Of a stretch of DNA of 64,000 nucleotides, positions 28,601 through 35,158 are shown piece by piece. This stretch comes from Phycisphaeraceae bacterium (GTDB lineage: Bacteria > Planctomycetota > Phycisphaerae > Phycisphaerales > UBA1924). Numbering within the stretch: position 1 is the first letter of the stretch; each line of letters begins with the position of its first letter. The stretch spans positions 558,001-622,000 of the forward strand of contig JACKHB010000003.1 in NCBI GenBank assembly GCA_020639195.1, given 5' to 3'. The notes under the pieces were generated by a model. It saw nothing but the letters and a program-made list of their open reading frames with translations. It was not told where the DNA came from and made no database searches. The position numbers and the translations under genes were made by a program.

Positions 28601-31202
28601 GATCTACAACGGCGACACCAGCCTCAATGGCGATCTCGACGTCAGCGAATCGGGCGGAGTGGTGATCAACGGGAACACCAGCCTGCTCAGCAGCCTGACC
28701 ATCTCCACGCCAGGGAACACGGGCGACGACATTCTCCTCGGCGGAACCGTCAACGGCGGCTTCGACCTCACTCTGGGCGCGGGCGTCGACGGCAACCTCA
28801 CGATCCTGGGCGATGTCGGTTCCGGTCAAGCGCTGGGGCACCTCCAGATCGCCAACGCCAACATCGTGGAGACGCAGGGAATCATCGCTCAGCAACTCAC
28901 CCAGGTCGCGGGCACCCAGTCCACGACGTTCCACGGAAACGTGGTGACCGATTCAACCGAGGGCATCAGCCTCACGGGCGCCGACTTCACAGCCGAGGGC
29001 TCCATGACCGCTCTCGGCGGAGGGGACATCTCCATTCTTGGGGATGACAACACCTTCAACGGTCTGGTGAGCAGCGAACTCGGAGGCGTGTCCATCCTCG
29101 GCGATCAGATCGCCGTCAATGGCGGTGCCTCCTCCGCCGGCGATGGCATCAGCATCACCGGCTCGTCCATCACGCTCAGCGGGCCCTTCACGACCCTCGG
29201 CGAAGGCCTCTTCTCCGTCGCCAACGCCGTTCGTCTGACCGTTCTGCCGACCGCCACCTTCTCGCTCACAGGCGACTTCATGCAGGCCGGCGCGGGCGAC
29301 GTGCTCTGGGGAACGCCCGAGCTCGTGGCCCTGAACCACAGCATCGAATTCAACGGCGGTGTCCTGGTCCAGCAGACCACCAAGTTCCGCGCCCGCAACG
29401 TGACCTTCAACGGCTCGCTCGACGCCGACGCCGGAGCCGACGGCAGCAACGTCAATATCGGCGTCGGCGGCGTGGCCACGATCTCCGGCCGCGTCGGCGG
29501 CAACAACCCCTTCAATGACCTCAACGTCAACGAGTTCGGCATGGTCGCCTCTCTGGTCATCGGCAACGACATCAACACCGACGGCCGCCAGCGATTCGAA
29601 CCGCCCACCAACATCGCCTCCGACTCCACGCTCACCGCCGGCGGAACGCTCAGCTTCCTCCGCGACCTCACCCTGACCGGCGACCTCGAGGCCGTCTCCG
29701 GCGGCGACGCGTCGTTCTTTGGTCCCATCGATTCGGGCACCAGCGGCCCGAGCAGCCTCGCCGTCCGTCTCAGCCAGGACATCACGCCCAATGCCAATGG
29801 CGACATCGCCCTGGCCGAGCCCCTGATTCGCTTCTTCGACCACATCGGAGCGGGCACCGCGCTGGCCTCGATCTCGCTCAACGACGTCACCGGCAGCCGG
29901 ATCGCCTCCATCCGCGATGGCTCCTTCTTCAGCCTCTCCGAAGCGCAACAACGGGCCCAATTCCCCCGCGCCGCCACCATCGCAATCGGCGATGGGCCAG
30001 GCGCCGCCGGCGACGCCGTCCCAGACTTCACGATCAACGCCACCACCATCACGTTCGGCTTCTTCGAGACGCTCACGGCCTACGCCAACCTCTTCCTGAT
30101 CGGGGACGCCATCACTCTGGCCGACGCCAACATCATGGGCACCCTCAATCTGGACGCCCCGACGCTGAACTTCCGCGCTCGCCCGCAGGGAAGCACCCTC
30201 GTTCCGAACGAGGAGACCCTGCCCGTCTCCTTCGCCGTGGTTGGCAACGGCGGCGCCGACCTCGTCGTGGCGGGCGTCAGGCCCTCCGGCGGCGGCGACG
30301 GCATCGACCCGGACATCATCACCGTGGCCGGCGCACCGACCGTCAGTATTCAGACCCTCTCCGTCTCCGGCGGCGATGTCGGCGGCGCATACTTCCTCGG
30401 CGTGCCGCGCGGGTTGGCCACTCCGCCCGAACTCAGCAGCCTCACGGCCCGCGTGCCCCTCGAAGACTTCGCTCGCGGCGACTTCCAGGCCGCCAATGGC
30501 CTTGATCGAGACCTCGATGCCAACGGCATCTCGCTGATCAGCCCGGCCACCATCCGCGCCGTCGCCATCGCCGCGGCGGAGAGCCTCGTGGACGTGCCCT
30601 CAGAGACCTCGCCCGGCACCGCGGCTCGCGACCGGCTCGGCGACCTCGGAATCACGATCGAAGACGCCGATGCCGAGACCCGGTTCGAGGCCCTGATCGG
30701 CCGTGCCCTCTACGAAGACATCGATCCGCTCGCTCAGTCCCCGATCGTCACGCGAAACCGCGTCGACTTCGGCCTCGTCGATCGCGTTCTGCAAACCTAC
30801 GCCAACGCCTACAGCCGGCCGCAGCTCGACGAGAACGGCAACGAGGTCCTCGACGAGGCCGGCCGCCCCGTCATGGTCAGCCGCGCAGACGACATCCGTC
30901 GCGAACTCGACATCGCCATCGACGCCTACTTCCAGAACACCGGTGCCGAGGCCCTCGATCCGGTCGCCTTCAACAACTACCTCGAGCAGTCGCTCGACCA
31001 CGTCGAGGCGGCCGCGTTCCTGGACGATCTCCGCGAACTGCTCCGGCTGGTCGGCCTGATGGGCCTGTCCCCGGCCGAGTACGCCTATGCCAAGCAGACG
31101 CTGCTTGGGCGAGTTCTGCCCCAGATCTCCTACGAAGAGTTCGAGGCTATCGTCGATCGCCGCGCTCTGCAGCCGGTGGCGGCAGAGGGTGGTCAGGGCT
31201 GA
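19698..31202 (+). CDS. Giant filamentous-haemagglutinin-like exoprotein (TpsA)
   Basis: 3834 residues from ATG 19698, chosen because GAGGAG lies 6 bases upstream; the ATG at 19692 abuts that signal. The signal peptide ends at ALA-G (near residue 34). The TPS secretion domain occupies roughly 35-290, with LLANGIVYFVNRAGVYFGQ, in which the usual NPNG(I/V) reads NRAGV, followed by VDVGQIYAAAGNI. GTLLLDPDNIVI near residue 411, typical of FHA-type proteins, precedes about 3100 residues of Gly/Thr/Asp-rich beta-helix. Residues about 1030-2140 carry a clear internal repeat. The last 270 residues are different: charged and helical (e.g. DDIRRELDIAIDAYF), with no toxin motif I recognise. Almost no cysteine is present. 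Likely a surface adhesin or scaffold exported by the upstream TpsB; a contact-dependent toxin cannot be ruled out. Confidence 0.88.
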   Translation: MSHGTKRSNRSATRRVGILAGPVVTLMCVPALAGPEGERVVAGKARFNRRGDVTTIRAADRTVINYSSFDIAGHETVRFIQPSETARVLNRIQSAEPTHIDGALLANGIVYFVNRAGVYFGQSAVVDVGQIYAAAGNITNRDFRAGIDHFTLSGEVVNRGTIRGEMVALLGDRVANFGSIVADEGTVIMASGQDVLIGERGGHVFAKIEGANRAGAQGVSGPAGTLENAGSITAENGDIVIGAGDIYALVLHDASRLRAETIRVEGGQGVVTTVSGSLDASSPDGRGGSISVLGEKVALYGATVDASGSAGGGEVLIGGDFQGRGDLRTADRTFIDRDSTIRADATVRGDGGRVIVWSDEITGFLGQISARGGTSGGAGGFVEVSGKQSLAFRGQVDLLSASGQHGTLLLDPDNIVIIDGGPGADDAEIADGEILAGDGGAVTFTISEDALEALSGSILLQANDNITVNDLGDNLLDLASATGETVEFTADFDGNGTGAFTMLGADDTIGTQGADVTITANSIALSTSTIDTTGGGGSGSVTLLAADGITGGNISTGGGDISADANTDDTADNATLTINDDTTWDSGGGDIQVVAGGVQLGTGGVAQRLDAGDGSILVTHWNTTTGIISLGSTAGAGLHLSDAELAKVTAANLIIGADGATGGLAAGLTAQTIIVRDANITNISGLVTLNALSAGGSVNFSNVLSSDNSTFSGGLSTFADSSINIQPNLTTVGNMHFEVSAGEITVGPQGGTSMPTLSSGGGGITFNSATRITNDGDLSIASAGGDVEFASTLSGTAGGAVETITIDAGTGSLTLGGDLSGDGTTASATGLTSVTITNAGTTSIQGVDITGAFALTNPLTGDFTTNGGSMSVGSLTGLAGDGFSFGAVTITGGGFSIDNAGLLEIGGLFDLQGAFDQNSTAGTGTVELAGDIDVNTLGDIDFASPVEVLAGFGGTLDAGADDVILGGGLTGSGIDVTLAGTTITLGGGVATDGGNLIVNGDTTLTGALELSTGTGVQSWNGSIAASTFDTVFTGDGLDFNGGADSVNGTGTLTIRPADEFTDLDVGDVAGVGGTPGTGLRFGLGDINAIGPGFASIAFGFETIGEHALQVGRIAGVNAFQSEVAFHAPAGAGAISILGNIFGAGFTFNGTGATTTIAGNINTGGGDLIINDSVVIDENADVRLITGGGLVQITGTIGGTTGGGDESLTFDTGAGGVDLQDGLFGDSGLGQADATGLADIDFAGTGFVSVFEVAVSGTFETSAALGGSFSTNGQSLEAGDVDLAGVQFSFGGVTTTSGGFTIDNSDVILFQGEVDLAGALDQNSTAGTGSVRFLTGCDSIAAADADMTFESSVSVEVDDTFFDAGTGGFTFDDSVSLAANDTTFTGNRLDFGGGVDSVTGSGVLTIRPADIFTDLDIGNIAGAGGTPGSGLRFGLGDLDAIAAGFESVEFGWATFGQHEIQVAGLSGGHALENTTYLHAPTGAGTISILNNLSVTDANLFVLTGAATIGSSLEINTGTGGQTWTGAVASGAFDATFTGNRLDFTGGNDSVTGTGTLTIRPADEFTDLDLGDVAGAGGTPGGGLRFGLGDFAAIDGTFSGVEFGWATIGQHAIQVAGVSGGNASANSLTFHSPVGGGGAFFLNNLTLTDRNLTVNADSAFGSSLEVSTGTGVHNWNGLLALGGFDGVLTGNGIDFNGGADSVGGSGVITLRPADEFTDIDVGNVSGAGGTPGSGLRFGQGDINALADGFDAIRFGFEGIGEHAIQIGIATFTDSVEFHAPAGAGSILVLGPLTTAGMGAASVTVDGPGATTTLAGDITTNGGDIVVDDNAVVAEGASPTLTSNGGAISITGTTGGTTGGAAESLRLVADTGAVSLGDGVYGDTGTMAADATGLADFFIDSAAAVAMRALAISGQFSAGGVSRIGTSFSTNGQAIEAGVFDLNGTDFSLDDVTSTSGGFTIDNSGGVVALGAFNLAGAFDQNDSAGTGLVSLGGNITTPNANIDFASQVGLSSGGIEIAAGTAGITFSTGFSVNGLDATLTANRVDFNGGVASVTGAGGSLLIRPATDSTDIDIGNVAGAGGTPGSGLRFGQGDLMAIAGDFGLVEFGYETTGSHAIQIANSVFISPTIFHAPLGSITLLGSIEASGNGSVGFDSGTFIFGPGAEIITDGSDVLLPGDIVLADDSTISTMGGDIFVDGTINGDGNGPWSLSLFALLDDSGTVGLRDRVGGVEALNNLTIEGWDVRLTGLGTSIAPGVLGVTTVTAADDLRFRGNTYNANEQIYASGDEIRPEVNTTFRSNGFDLSFLLATTAIVGDVDGFQGTLLLNGSNLSIETDGGDLTFERGVENDLGAAGDADIDFDAGAGVIAVGGGIGTSIAVGSVHMAGSEIDLVGVRSNNSQTFTATTIRVGGDHRTEVLNTGDIFFDGDVIFTADSIVRSAGALTDDIEVSGTLNGAFDGSFFGGAGVVRFLDVIGATDPLTGLSVAGGTVFLSGVGSAPSSGVAGAFTVTALSDIVFTGGLYNAHAHSYSAGDEHRITQTTTFSSPTDDTISFAGAGFLRLVSDSSLIVDSQLGDASFAVEITGDDGSEDLFVTVGGTASFIQIGTLANGNLPSTPRIDRIEITANEVELGGDVFGNSILLQPFSQDRDIEIAGGTDDDRFDLTAPEIALLNDGFSSITIGRDDGIGVTTINEITFSDPVIFRQGDPSLVGEVARTRIIGDLRGTDDASFVFEGLDSIVELAAAITTDGQLVTINPNVEVSADSTIDSDGGDITVQGSIDGPAGLSLLALIDDNSGGLVSVRDRIGITSPLAFLTLEGSDVAFRAIGTLASAGILGELSTTAVDDNIFNGFVVHVGSLSASAGDENRIARDGTHIRTTGGDVTFTQGQLTLLDSNSLTIESNGGNILVTDEITTRKGPADEPNQGDIVLDADTGNIVLESDVGPINLLRVGSLTATGATISVQGVSTLRSQIYNGDTSLNGDLDVSESGGVVINGNTSLLSSLTISTPGNTGDDILLGGTVNGGFDLTLGAGVDGNLTILGDVGSGQALGHLQIANANIVETQGIIAQQLTQVAGTQSTTFHGNVVTDSTEGISLTGADFTAEGSMTALGGGDISILGDDNTFNGLVSSELGGVSILGDQIAVNGGASSAGDGISITGSSITLSGPFTTLGEGLFSVANAVRLTVLPTATFSLTGDFMQAGAGDVLWGTPELVALNHSIEFNGGVLVQQTTKFRARNVTFNGSLDADAGADGSNVNIGVGGVATISGRVGGNNPFNDLNVNEFGMVASLVIGNDINTDGRQRFEPPTNIASDSTLTAGGTLSFLRDLTLTGDLEAVSGGDASFFGPIDSGTSGPSSLAVRLSQDITPNANGDIALAEPLIRFFDHIGAGTALASISLNDVTGSRIASIRDGSFFSLSEAQQRAQFPRAATIAIGDGPGAAGDAVPDFTINATTITFGFFETLTAYANLFLIGDAITLADANIMGTLNLDAPTLNFRARPQGSTLVPNEETLPVSFAVVGNGGADLVVAGVRPSGGGDGIDPDIITVAGAPTVSIQTLSVSGGDVGGAYFLGVPRGLATPPELSSLTARVPLEDFARGDFQAANGLDRDLDANGISLISPATIRAVAIAAAESLVDVPSETSPGTAARDRLGDLGITIEDADAETRFEALIGRALYEDIDPLAQSPIVTRNRVDFGLVDRVLQTYANAYSRPQLDENGNEVLDEAGRPVMVSRADDIRRELDIAIDAYFQNTGAEALDPVAFNNYLEQSLDHVEAAAFLDDLRELLRLVGLMGLSPAEYAYAKQTLLGRVLPQISYEEFEAIVDRRALQPVAAEGGQG
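22791..26115 (+). repeat. Two-tier internal repeat in the TpsA-like exoprotein
   Basis: A block around a TIRPADEFTD-like motif followed by GG.TPG.GLRFG.GD and a FG(W/F/Y).T.G.HAIQ segment occurs five times. The motif's Arg codon begins at 22860, 23913, 24369, 24822 and 25878. The spacings are 1053, 456, 453 and 1056 bp: a short unit of 151-152 codons and a long one of 351-352. The long units contain an additional shared stretch (TGGTTGG..ESL, ADATGLAD, FSTNGQ, TSGGFTIDNS and a DQN.(S/T)AGTG motif). Copies are diverged in DNA but always in frame, which suggests old duplications under selection. Confidence 0.85.
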
Positions 31203-31213
31203 TCCGCGAATGC

Positions 31214-31239
31214 GGCGCCGGGCCACCGGGCCCGGCGCC
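31214..31239 (+). other. Perfect 11-bp GC hairpin between tpsA and tssA
   Basis: GGCGCCGGGCC, a 4-nt loop, then GGCCCGGCGCC, starting 12 bp after the tpsA stop codon. It would be very stable but has no T-tract. It could slow the polymerase or protect a 3' end between the adhesin and the T6SS sheath genes. Confidence 0.45.
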
Positions 31240-31262
31240 AGGCCTGTCCGGGAGGGCGTGGG

Positions 31263-32318
31263 GTGAGCGTGTTGGATCTCGAAACCCTGCTCGCGCCCGT
31301 CTCGGAGGACAACCCCGCCGGCGAGAGCCTCGAATACGACACGGCCTACACCGAGTTGTTTCGCGCCTCAGAGGGTTCGGCCGAGCGCCAGATGGGCGAT
31401 TCCGTGATCGCCGCCGAGGAGCCAAACTGGCGAGAGATCGCCGACGGCGCCCTCGCCCTCGCGCCACGCACCCGCGACCTGCGGCTCTCCGTCTTACTGA
31501 CCCTTGCTCTGCTTAAGACCAAGGGCGTCAAGGGTCTCTCGGCAGGCCTCGCGTACACCCATGGCCTGCTGGATCGCGGCTGGGACTGGATCTATCCCAA
31601 GCTCGACCCCGACGACGGCAACGACCCCACCGAGCGCGTCATGATCCTCGACTCGTTCACCAAGGCCCCGGGGTCGTTCGGCGATCCGATGCGTCTGCAG
31701 GAACGCGTCCGTGATCTTCCCTTGACCAACTCCCGCCAGTTGGGCCGCCTCTCGTTTCGGGATGTGCTCGTCGCCCGAGGGGAGATCGAGGCCGCTCCCG
31801 ATCAGCCGACGGTCGATTCTGCGATCATCAAGGGCGCCTTCGAGGACACGCCCCTCGAGGAACTCCAGGAAACCCACGCCGAGCTCGCCAAGGCCACGGA
31901 CCTCATCAAGAGCATCGACCAGTTGGTCACGGAGAAGGCCGGCGCCAGCAAGGCGATCAGCCTCTCCGCGTTTACGAACCTGCTCAAGCAGGTCACGGCC
32001 TGCGTGGGCGAGCATCTGGCGAACATCACGGGCGCCGACGTGGCCGGTGCCGAGGGCGACGCCGGCGGCGGTGGTGGCGGCGGCGGCCGGGGGGGCGCAC
32101 CGCTCACCGGCGACATCCGCTCCACGCAGGACGTCGTCATGGCGCTCGACAAGATCTGCCGGTACTACGAGTCGCACGAACCCTCGAGCCCGGTGCCTAT
32201 TCTCTTGCGCCGGGCCCAGCGGCTGGTGTCCAAGTCGTTCCTGGACATTATGATGGACCTGACACCCGACGCGATGCACCAGATCCGCATGATCGGGGGC
32301 ATCACCGAGGGCAGTTGA
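31263..32318 (+). CDS. tssA: T6SS cap/assembly protein TssA (ImpA family)
   Basis: 351 residues. The N-terminal ImpA_N domain is clear: LLAPVSEDNPAGESLEYD, then PNWREIADGALALAPRTRDLR and LLDRGWDWIYPKLDPDDGND. A run of about ten glycines near residues 263-277 links to a short C-terminal domain containing EPSSPVPILLRRAQRLVS. TssA coordinates sheath and tube polymerisation from the baseplate and at the distal end. The start is GTG at 31263 with GGGAGG upstream. Here it heads the A-B-C-Hcp-TagJ-E-F-G run and sits immediately after the exoprotein gene. Confidence 0.94.
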   Translation: MSVLDLETLLAPVSEDNPAGESLEYDTAYTELFRASEGSAERQMGDSVIAAEEPNWREIADGALALAPRTRDLRLSVLLTLALLKTKGVKGLSAGLAYTHGLLDRGWDWIYPKLDPDDGNDPTERVMILDSFTKAPGSFGDPMRLQERVRDLPLTNSRQLGRLSFRDVLVARGEIEAAPDQPTVDSAIIKGAFEDTPLEELQETHAELAKATDLIKSIDQLVTEKAGASKAISLSAFTNLLKQVTACVGEHLANITGADVAGAEGDAGGGGGGGGRGGAPLTGDIRSTQDVVMALDKICRYYESHEPSSPVPILLRRAQRLVSKSFLDIMMDLTPDAMHQIRMIGGITEGS

Positions 32319-32396
32319 TAGACCCACGCGTCCGGGATCAACCCGGCCGCGTCGCTCAGCGTCGTGGAGTGCCCCGTCCCGGGGGAAGGAGTTGTC

Positions 32397-32918
32397 ATGG
32401 CCAAGGCCAGCAGTCAGAAGTTCATCGCGCGAAACCGCGCGCCGCGCGTCCAGATCGAATACGACGTAGAGCTCTACGGGGCCGAGAAGAAGGTCAATCT
32501 GCCCTTCGTCATGGCGGTCATGGCCGACCTCTCGGGCAACCCCACGGATCCGCTCGCCCCGGTCGCCGATCGGAAGTTCCTTGAGATCGACGTCGATAAC
32601 TTCGACGAACGCATGAAGGCCACCAAGCCCCGCGTCGCGTTCCAGGTCCCCAACACCCTGACCGGCGAGGGCAACCTGCCCGTCGAACTCACGTTCGAGA
32701 GCATGGACGACTTCTCCCCCGCGGCGATCGCCCGCAAGGTCGACTCCCTCAACAAGCTCCTCACCGCCCGCACCCAGCTCGCCAACCTGACCTCGTTCAT
32801 GGACGGCAAGGCCGGCGCCGAGGGCCTGCTCGCCAAGGTCCTGCAGAACCCCGAACTGCTGCAGGCCCTGGGCTCGTCCGCACAGGAAGAGAAGAAGGAG
32901 GGCGAGGGCAATGGCTGA
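32397..32918 (+). CDS. tssB: T6SS contractile sheath small subunit TssB (VipA)
   Basis: 173 residues from ATG 32397, with GGGGGAAGGAG 6 bases upstream; the frame extends to 32364 without support. Conserved features: RVQIEYDVELYGAEKKVNLPFVM, the DL.GNP.DPL segment, and FLEIDVDNFDERMKATKPR. The acidic tail (EEKKEGEGNG) is longer than needed. It pairs with TssC to form the sheath. The 3' end overlaps tssC by 8 bp. Confidence 0.96.
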   Translation: MAKASSQKFIARNRAPRVQIEYDVELYGAEKKVNLPFVMAVMADLSGNPTDPLAPVADRKFLEIDVDNFDERMKATKPRVAFQVPNTLTGEGNLPVELTFESMDDFSPAAIARKVDSLNKLLTARTQLANLTSFMDGKAGAEGLLAKVLQNPELLQALGSSAQEEKKEGEGNG

Positions 32919-34404
32919 GAACGCACAGGTCGCCACACAGGCACTCCAGGGCATCGACGTCGAGGGCGCGTCCTTCGCCGACCTCCTCTCCAAGGAGTTC
33001 AAGCCGAAGACCGACTCCGCCAAGGAGCAGGTCGCCGCGGCGGTGCAGACGCTCGCCGCCCAGGCCCTCTCCAACACCAATCTCGTCTCCGACGACGTGC
33101 TGAAGACCATCGAGTCGATCATCGCCCAGATCGACAAGAAGCTCACCGAGCAGATCAACCTGATCCTGCACCACTCCGACTTCCAGCAGCTCGAGGGCTC
33201 CTGGCGGGGCCTGCACTACCTCATCAACAACACCGAGACCGACGAGATGCTCAAGATCCGCGTCATGAACATCTCCAAGAAGGACCTTGGCAAGACCCTC
33301 AAGAAGTTCAAGGGCACCGCCTGGGACCAGAGCCCGATCTTCAAGAAGCTCTACGAAGAGGAATACGGCACGCCCGGCGGACAGCCCTACGGCTGCATCG
33401 TCGGCGACTACTACTTCGACCACAGCGCACCCGACGTCGAGCTCATGCAGGGCATGGGCCAGGTGGCCGCCGCGGCACACGCCCCCTTTATCACCGCCCC
33501 TTCTCCCACGCTCTTCAATATGGACTCGTGGCAGGAACTCAGCGACCCGCGAGACCTGACCAAGATCTTCCAGACTCCCGAGTACGCCGCGTGGCGGTCC
33601 CTCCGCGAGAGCGAGGACGCCCGCTACATCGGCCTGGCCATGCCGCGTGTGCTCAGCCGCATGCCGTACGGCGCCAAGACCAATCCAGTCGAGGACTTCG
33701 CCTACGAGGAGGACACCGGCTCGGCGGACCACAGCCGCTACTCATGGATGAACGCCTCGTACGCGATGGCCGTCAACATCAACCGTTCCTTCAAGCTCTA
33801 CGGCTGGTGCGCCCGCATCCGGGGCGCCGAATCCGGCGGTCGTGTCGAGGGCCTGCCCGTCCACACCTTCCCGTCCGACGACGGCGGCGTGGATATGAAG
33901 TGCCCCACCGAGATCGCCATCACCGACCGGCGCGAGGCCGAACTCGCCAAGAACGGGTTCATGCCCCTCTGCCACTGGAAGAACACCGACTACGGCGTCT
34001 TCATCGGCGCCCAGTCCCTCCAGAAGCCCCAGGAGTACGACGACCCGGACGCGACGGCCAACGCCAACCTCGCGGCACGCCTTCCCTACCTCTTCTCGAC
34101 CTGCCGGTTCGCCCACTACCTCAAGTGCATCGTCCGCGACAAGATCGGCTCCTTCAAGGAGCGGTCCGACATGCAGACCTGGCTCAACAACTGGATCATG
34201 CAGTACGTCGTCACCGACCCCAATGCCGGCGAGGAGATCAAGGCCAAGTACCCCCTGGCCGCGGCCGAGGTCAGCGTCAAGGAGGTCGAGGGCAACCCGG
34301 GCTACTACACGGCCAACTTCTACCTCCGGCCGCACTACCAGCTCGAGGGTCTGACGACCTCGCTGCGCCTCGTTTCCAAGCTCCCCTCGGCCAAGGCCGG
34401 CTGA
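32911..34404 (+). CDS. tssC: T6SS contractile sheath large subunit TssC (VipB)
   Basis: 497 residues, the expected length. Hallmarks include a SDFQQLEGSWRGLHYL segment, DPNAGEEIKAKYPLA near the C-terminus, and a final GYYTANFYLRPHYQLEGL. It assembles with TssB; contraction drives the Hcp tube outward and ClpV later disassembles it. The start overlaps the end of tssB in a different frame, which suggests coupled translation for a matched subunit ratio. Confidence 0.97.
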   Translation: MAENAQVATQALQGIDVEGASFADLLSKEFKPKTDSAKEQVAAAVQTLAAQALSNTNLVSDDVLKTIESIIAQIDKKLTEQINLILHHSDFQQLEGSWRGLHYLINNTETDEMLKIRVMNISKKDLGKTLKKFKGTAWDQSPIFKKLYEEEYGTPGGQPYGCIVGDYYFDHSAPDVELMQGMGQVAAAAHAPFITAPSPTLFNMDSWQELSDPRDLTKIFQTPEYAAWRSLRESEDARYIGLAMPRVLSRMPYGAKTNPVEDFAYEEDTGSADHSRYSWMNASYAMAVNINRSFKLYGWCARIRGAESGGRVEGLPVHTFPSDDGGVDMKCPTEIAITDRREAELAKNGFMPLCHWKNTDYGVFIGAQSLQKPQEYDDPDATANANLAARLPYLFSTCRFAHYLKCIVRDKIGSFKERSDMQTWLNNWIMQYVVTDPNAGEEIKAKYPLAAAEVSVKEVEGNPGYYTANFYLRPHYQLEGLTTSLRLVSKLPSAKAG

Positions 34405-34541
34405 TTCCGGCAGACCGCGCGCCGGACGGAGCGGCGACGTGCTTTCTCTTGTAGAACCAGCAAGCCTCGCCCGCTCAGAGGATCCGGAACGGGCCAAGGC
34501 CGCAAGGAACAAACGAACACCCTGGAAAGGACGGAAGACCC

Positions 34542-35042
34542 ATGCCCTTTGACGCATTCCTGAAAGTGTCCACCATCCCCGGAGAGTCCACCGACGACAA
34601 GCACAAGGACTGGATCGAGATCCTCTCCTTCAGCCACGGGCTGACGCAGCAGATCTCGGGCGTCTCGGTCAGCACCGGCGGCGGCCGCTCCGGCCAGCGC
34701 TGCGATCATGGCGACTTCTCGATCGTCAAGGCGCTCGACAAGGCCACGCCCAAGCTCAACCTCGCCTGCTCCAACGGCGAGCACATCCCGACCGTCGAGG
34801 TCACGCTCAACCGCGCCGCCAAGGACAAGACCGAGTACTACCGGTTCAAGTTCGAGGATGTCCTGGTCACCCGCGTCGCGATCGGCGGCTCCGCCCAGGG
34901 CGGCGAGGGCCTGCCGCTCGAAGATGTCTCCTTCGCCTACGGCAAGGTCACCTGGACCTATCAGGAGACCGACCACAAGACCGGCGCCGTCAAGGGCAAG
35001 GTCGAGTCGTGGTGGGATCTCCACAGCAACAAGGGCGCGTAA
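34542..35042 (+). CDS. hcp: T6SS tube protein Hcp (TssD)
   Basis: 166 residues, matching the Hcp family. Pattern: an early KVSTIPGESTDDKHKDWIE, a LSFSHGLTQQ strand, GGGRSGQRCDHGDFSIVKALDKATP, and a final FAYGKVTWTYQETD. Hexameric rings stack into the secreted inner tube and can carry small cargo. It is separated from tssC by 137 bp, with AAAGGACGGAAG before the ATG, and is followed by a strong terminator. Hcp may therefore be made from its own abundant transcript. Confidence 0.97.
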   Translation: MPFDAFLKVSTIPGESTDDKHKDWIEILSFSHGLTQQISGVSVSTGGGRSGQRCDHGDFSIVKALDKATPKLNLACSNGEHIPTVEVTLNRAAKDKTEYYRFKFEDVLVTRVAIGGSAQGGEGLPLEDVSFAYGKVTWTYQETDHKTGAVKGKVESWWDLHSNKGA

Positions 35043-35066
35043 GCTCCTGAGCACGCACCACTCCTC

Positions 35067-35100
35067 GCGGGGCCGGCCAGTCCGGCCCCGCGTTGTTTTT
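35067..35100 (+). terminator. Rho-independent terminator after hcp
   Basis: A perfect 10-bp stem (GCGGGGCCGG / CCGGCCCCGC) with a 5-nt loop, followed by GTTGTTTTT. It starts 25 bp after the hcp stop codon. It is the best terminator seen in the window and would let hcp be expressed above the downstream baseplate genes. Confidence 0.85.
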
Positions 35101-35158
35101 GTCGATTGGCTATGCTCCAATCCCCCGAACCCCAAGCTCAGAAGGGAGACGATCCGGC

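Noticed and set aside
28930..28950. Second parS-like palindrome inside tpsA
   Set aside because: The inverted repeat around TTCCACGGAA is imperfect and lies in coding sequence; it is too far from any parS form.
31214..31239. Rho-independent terminator after tpsA
   Set aside because: The stem is perfect but no run of T follows, so it is listed only as a hairpin.
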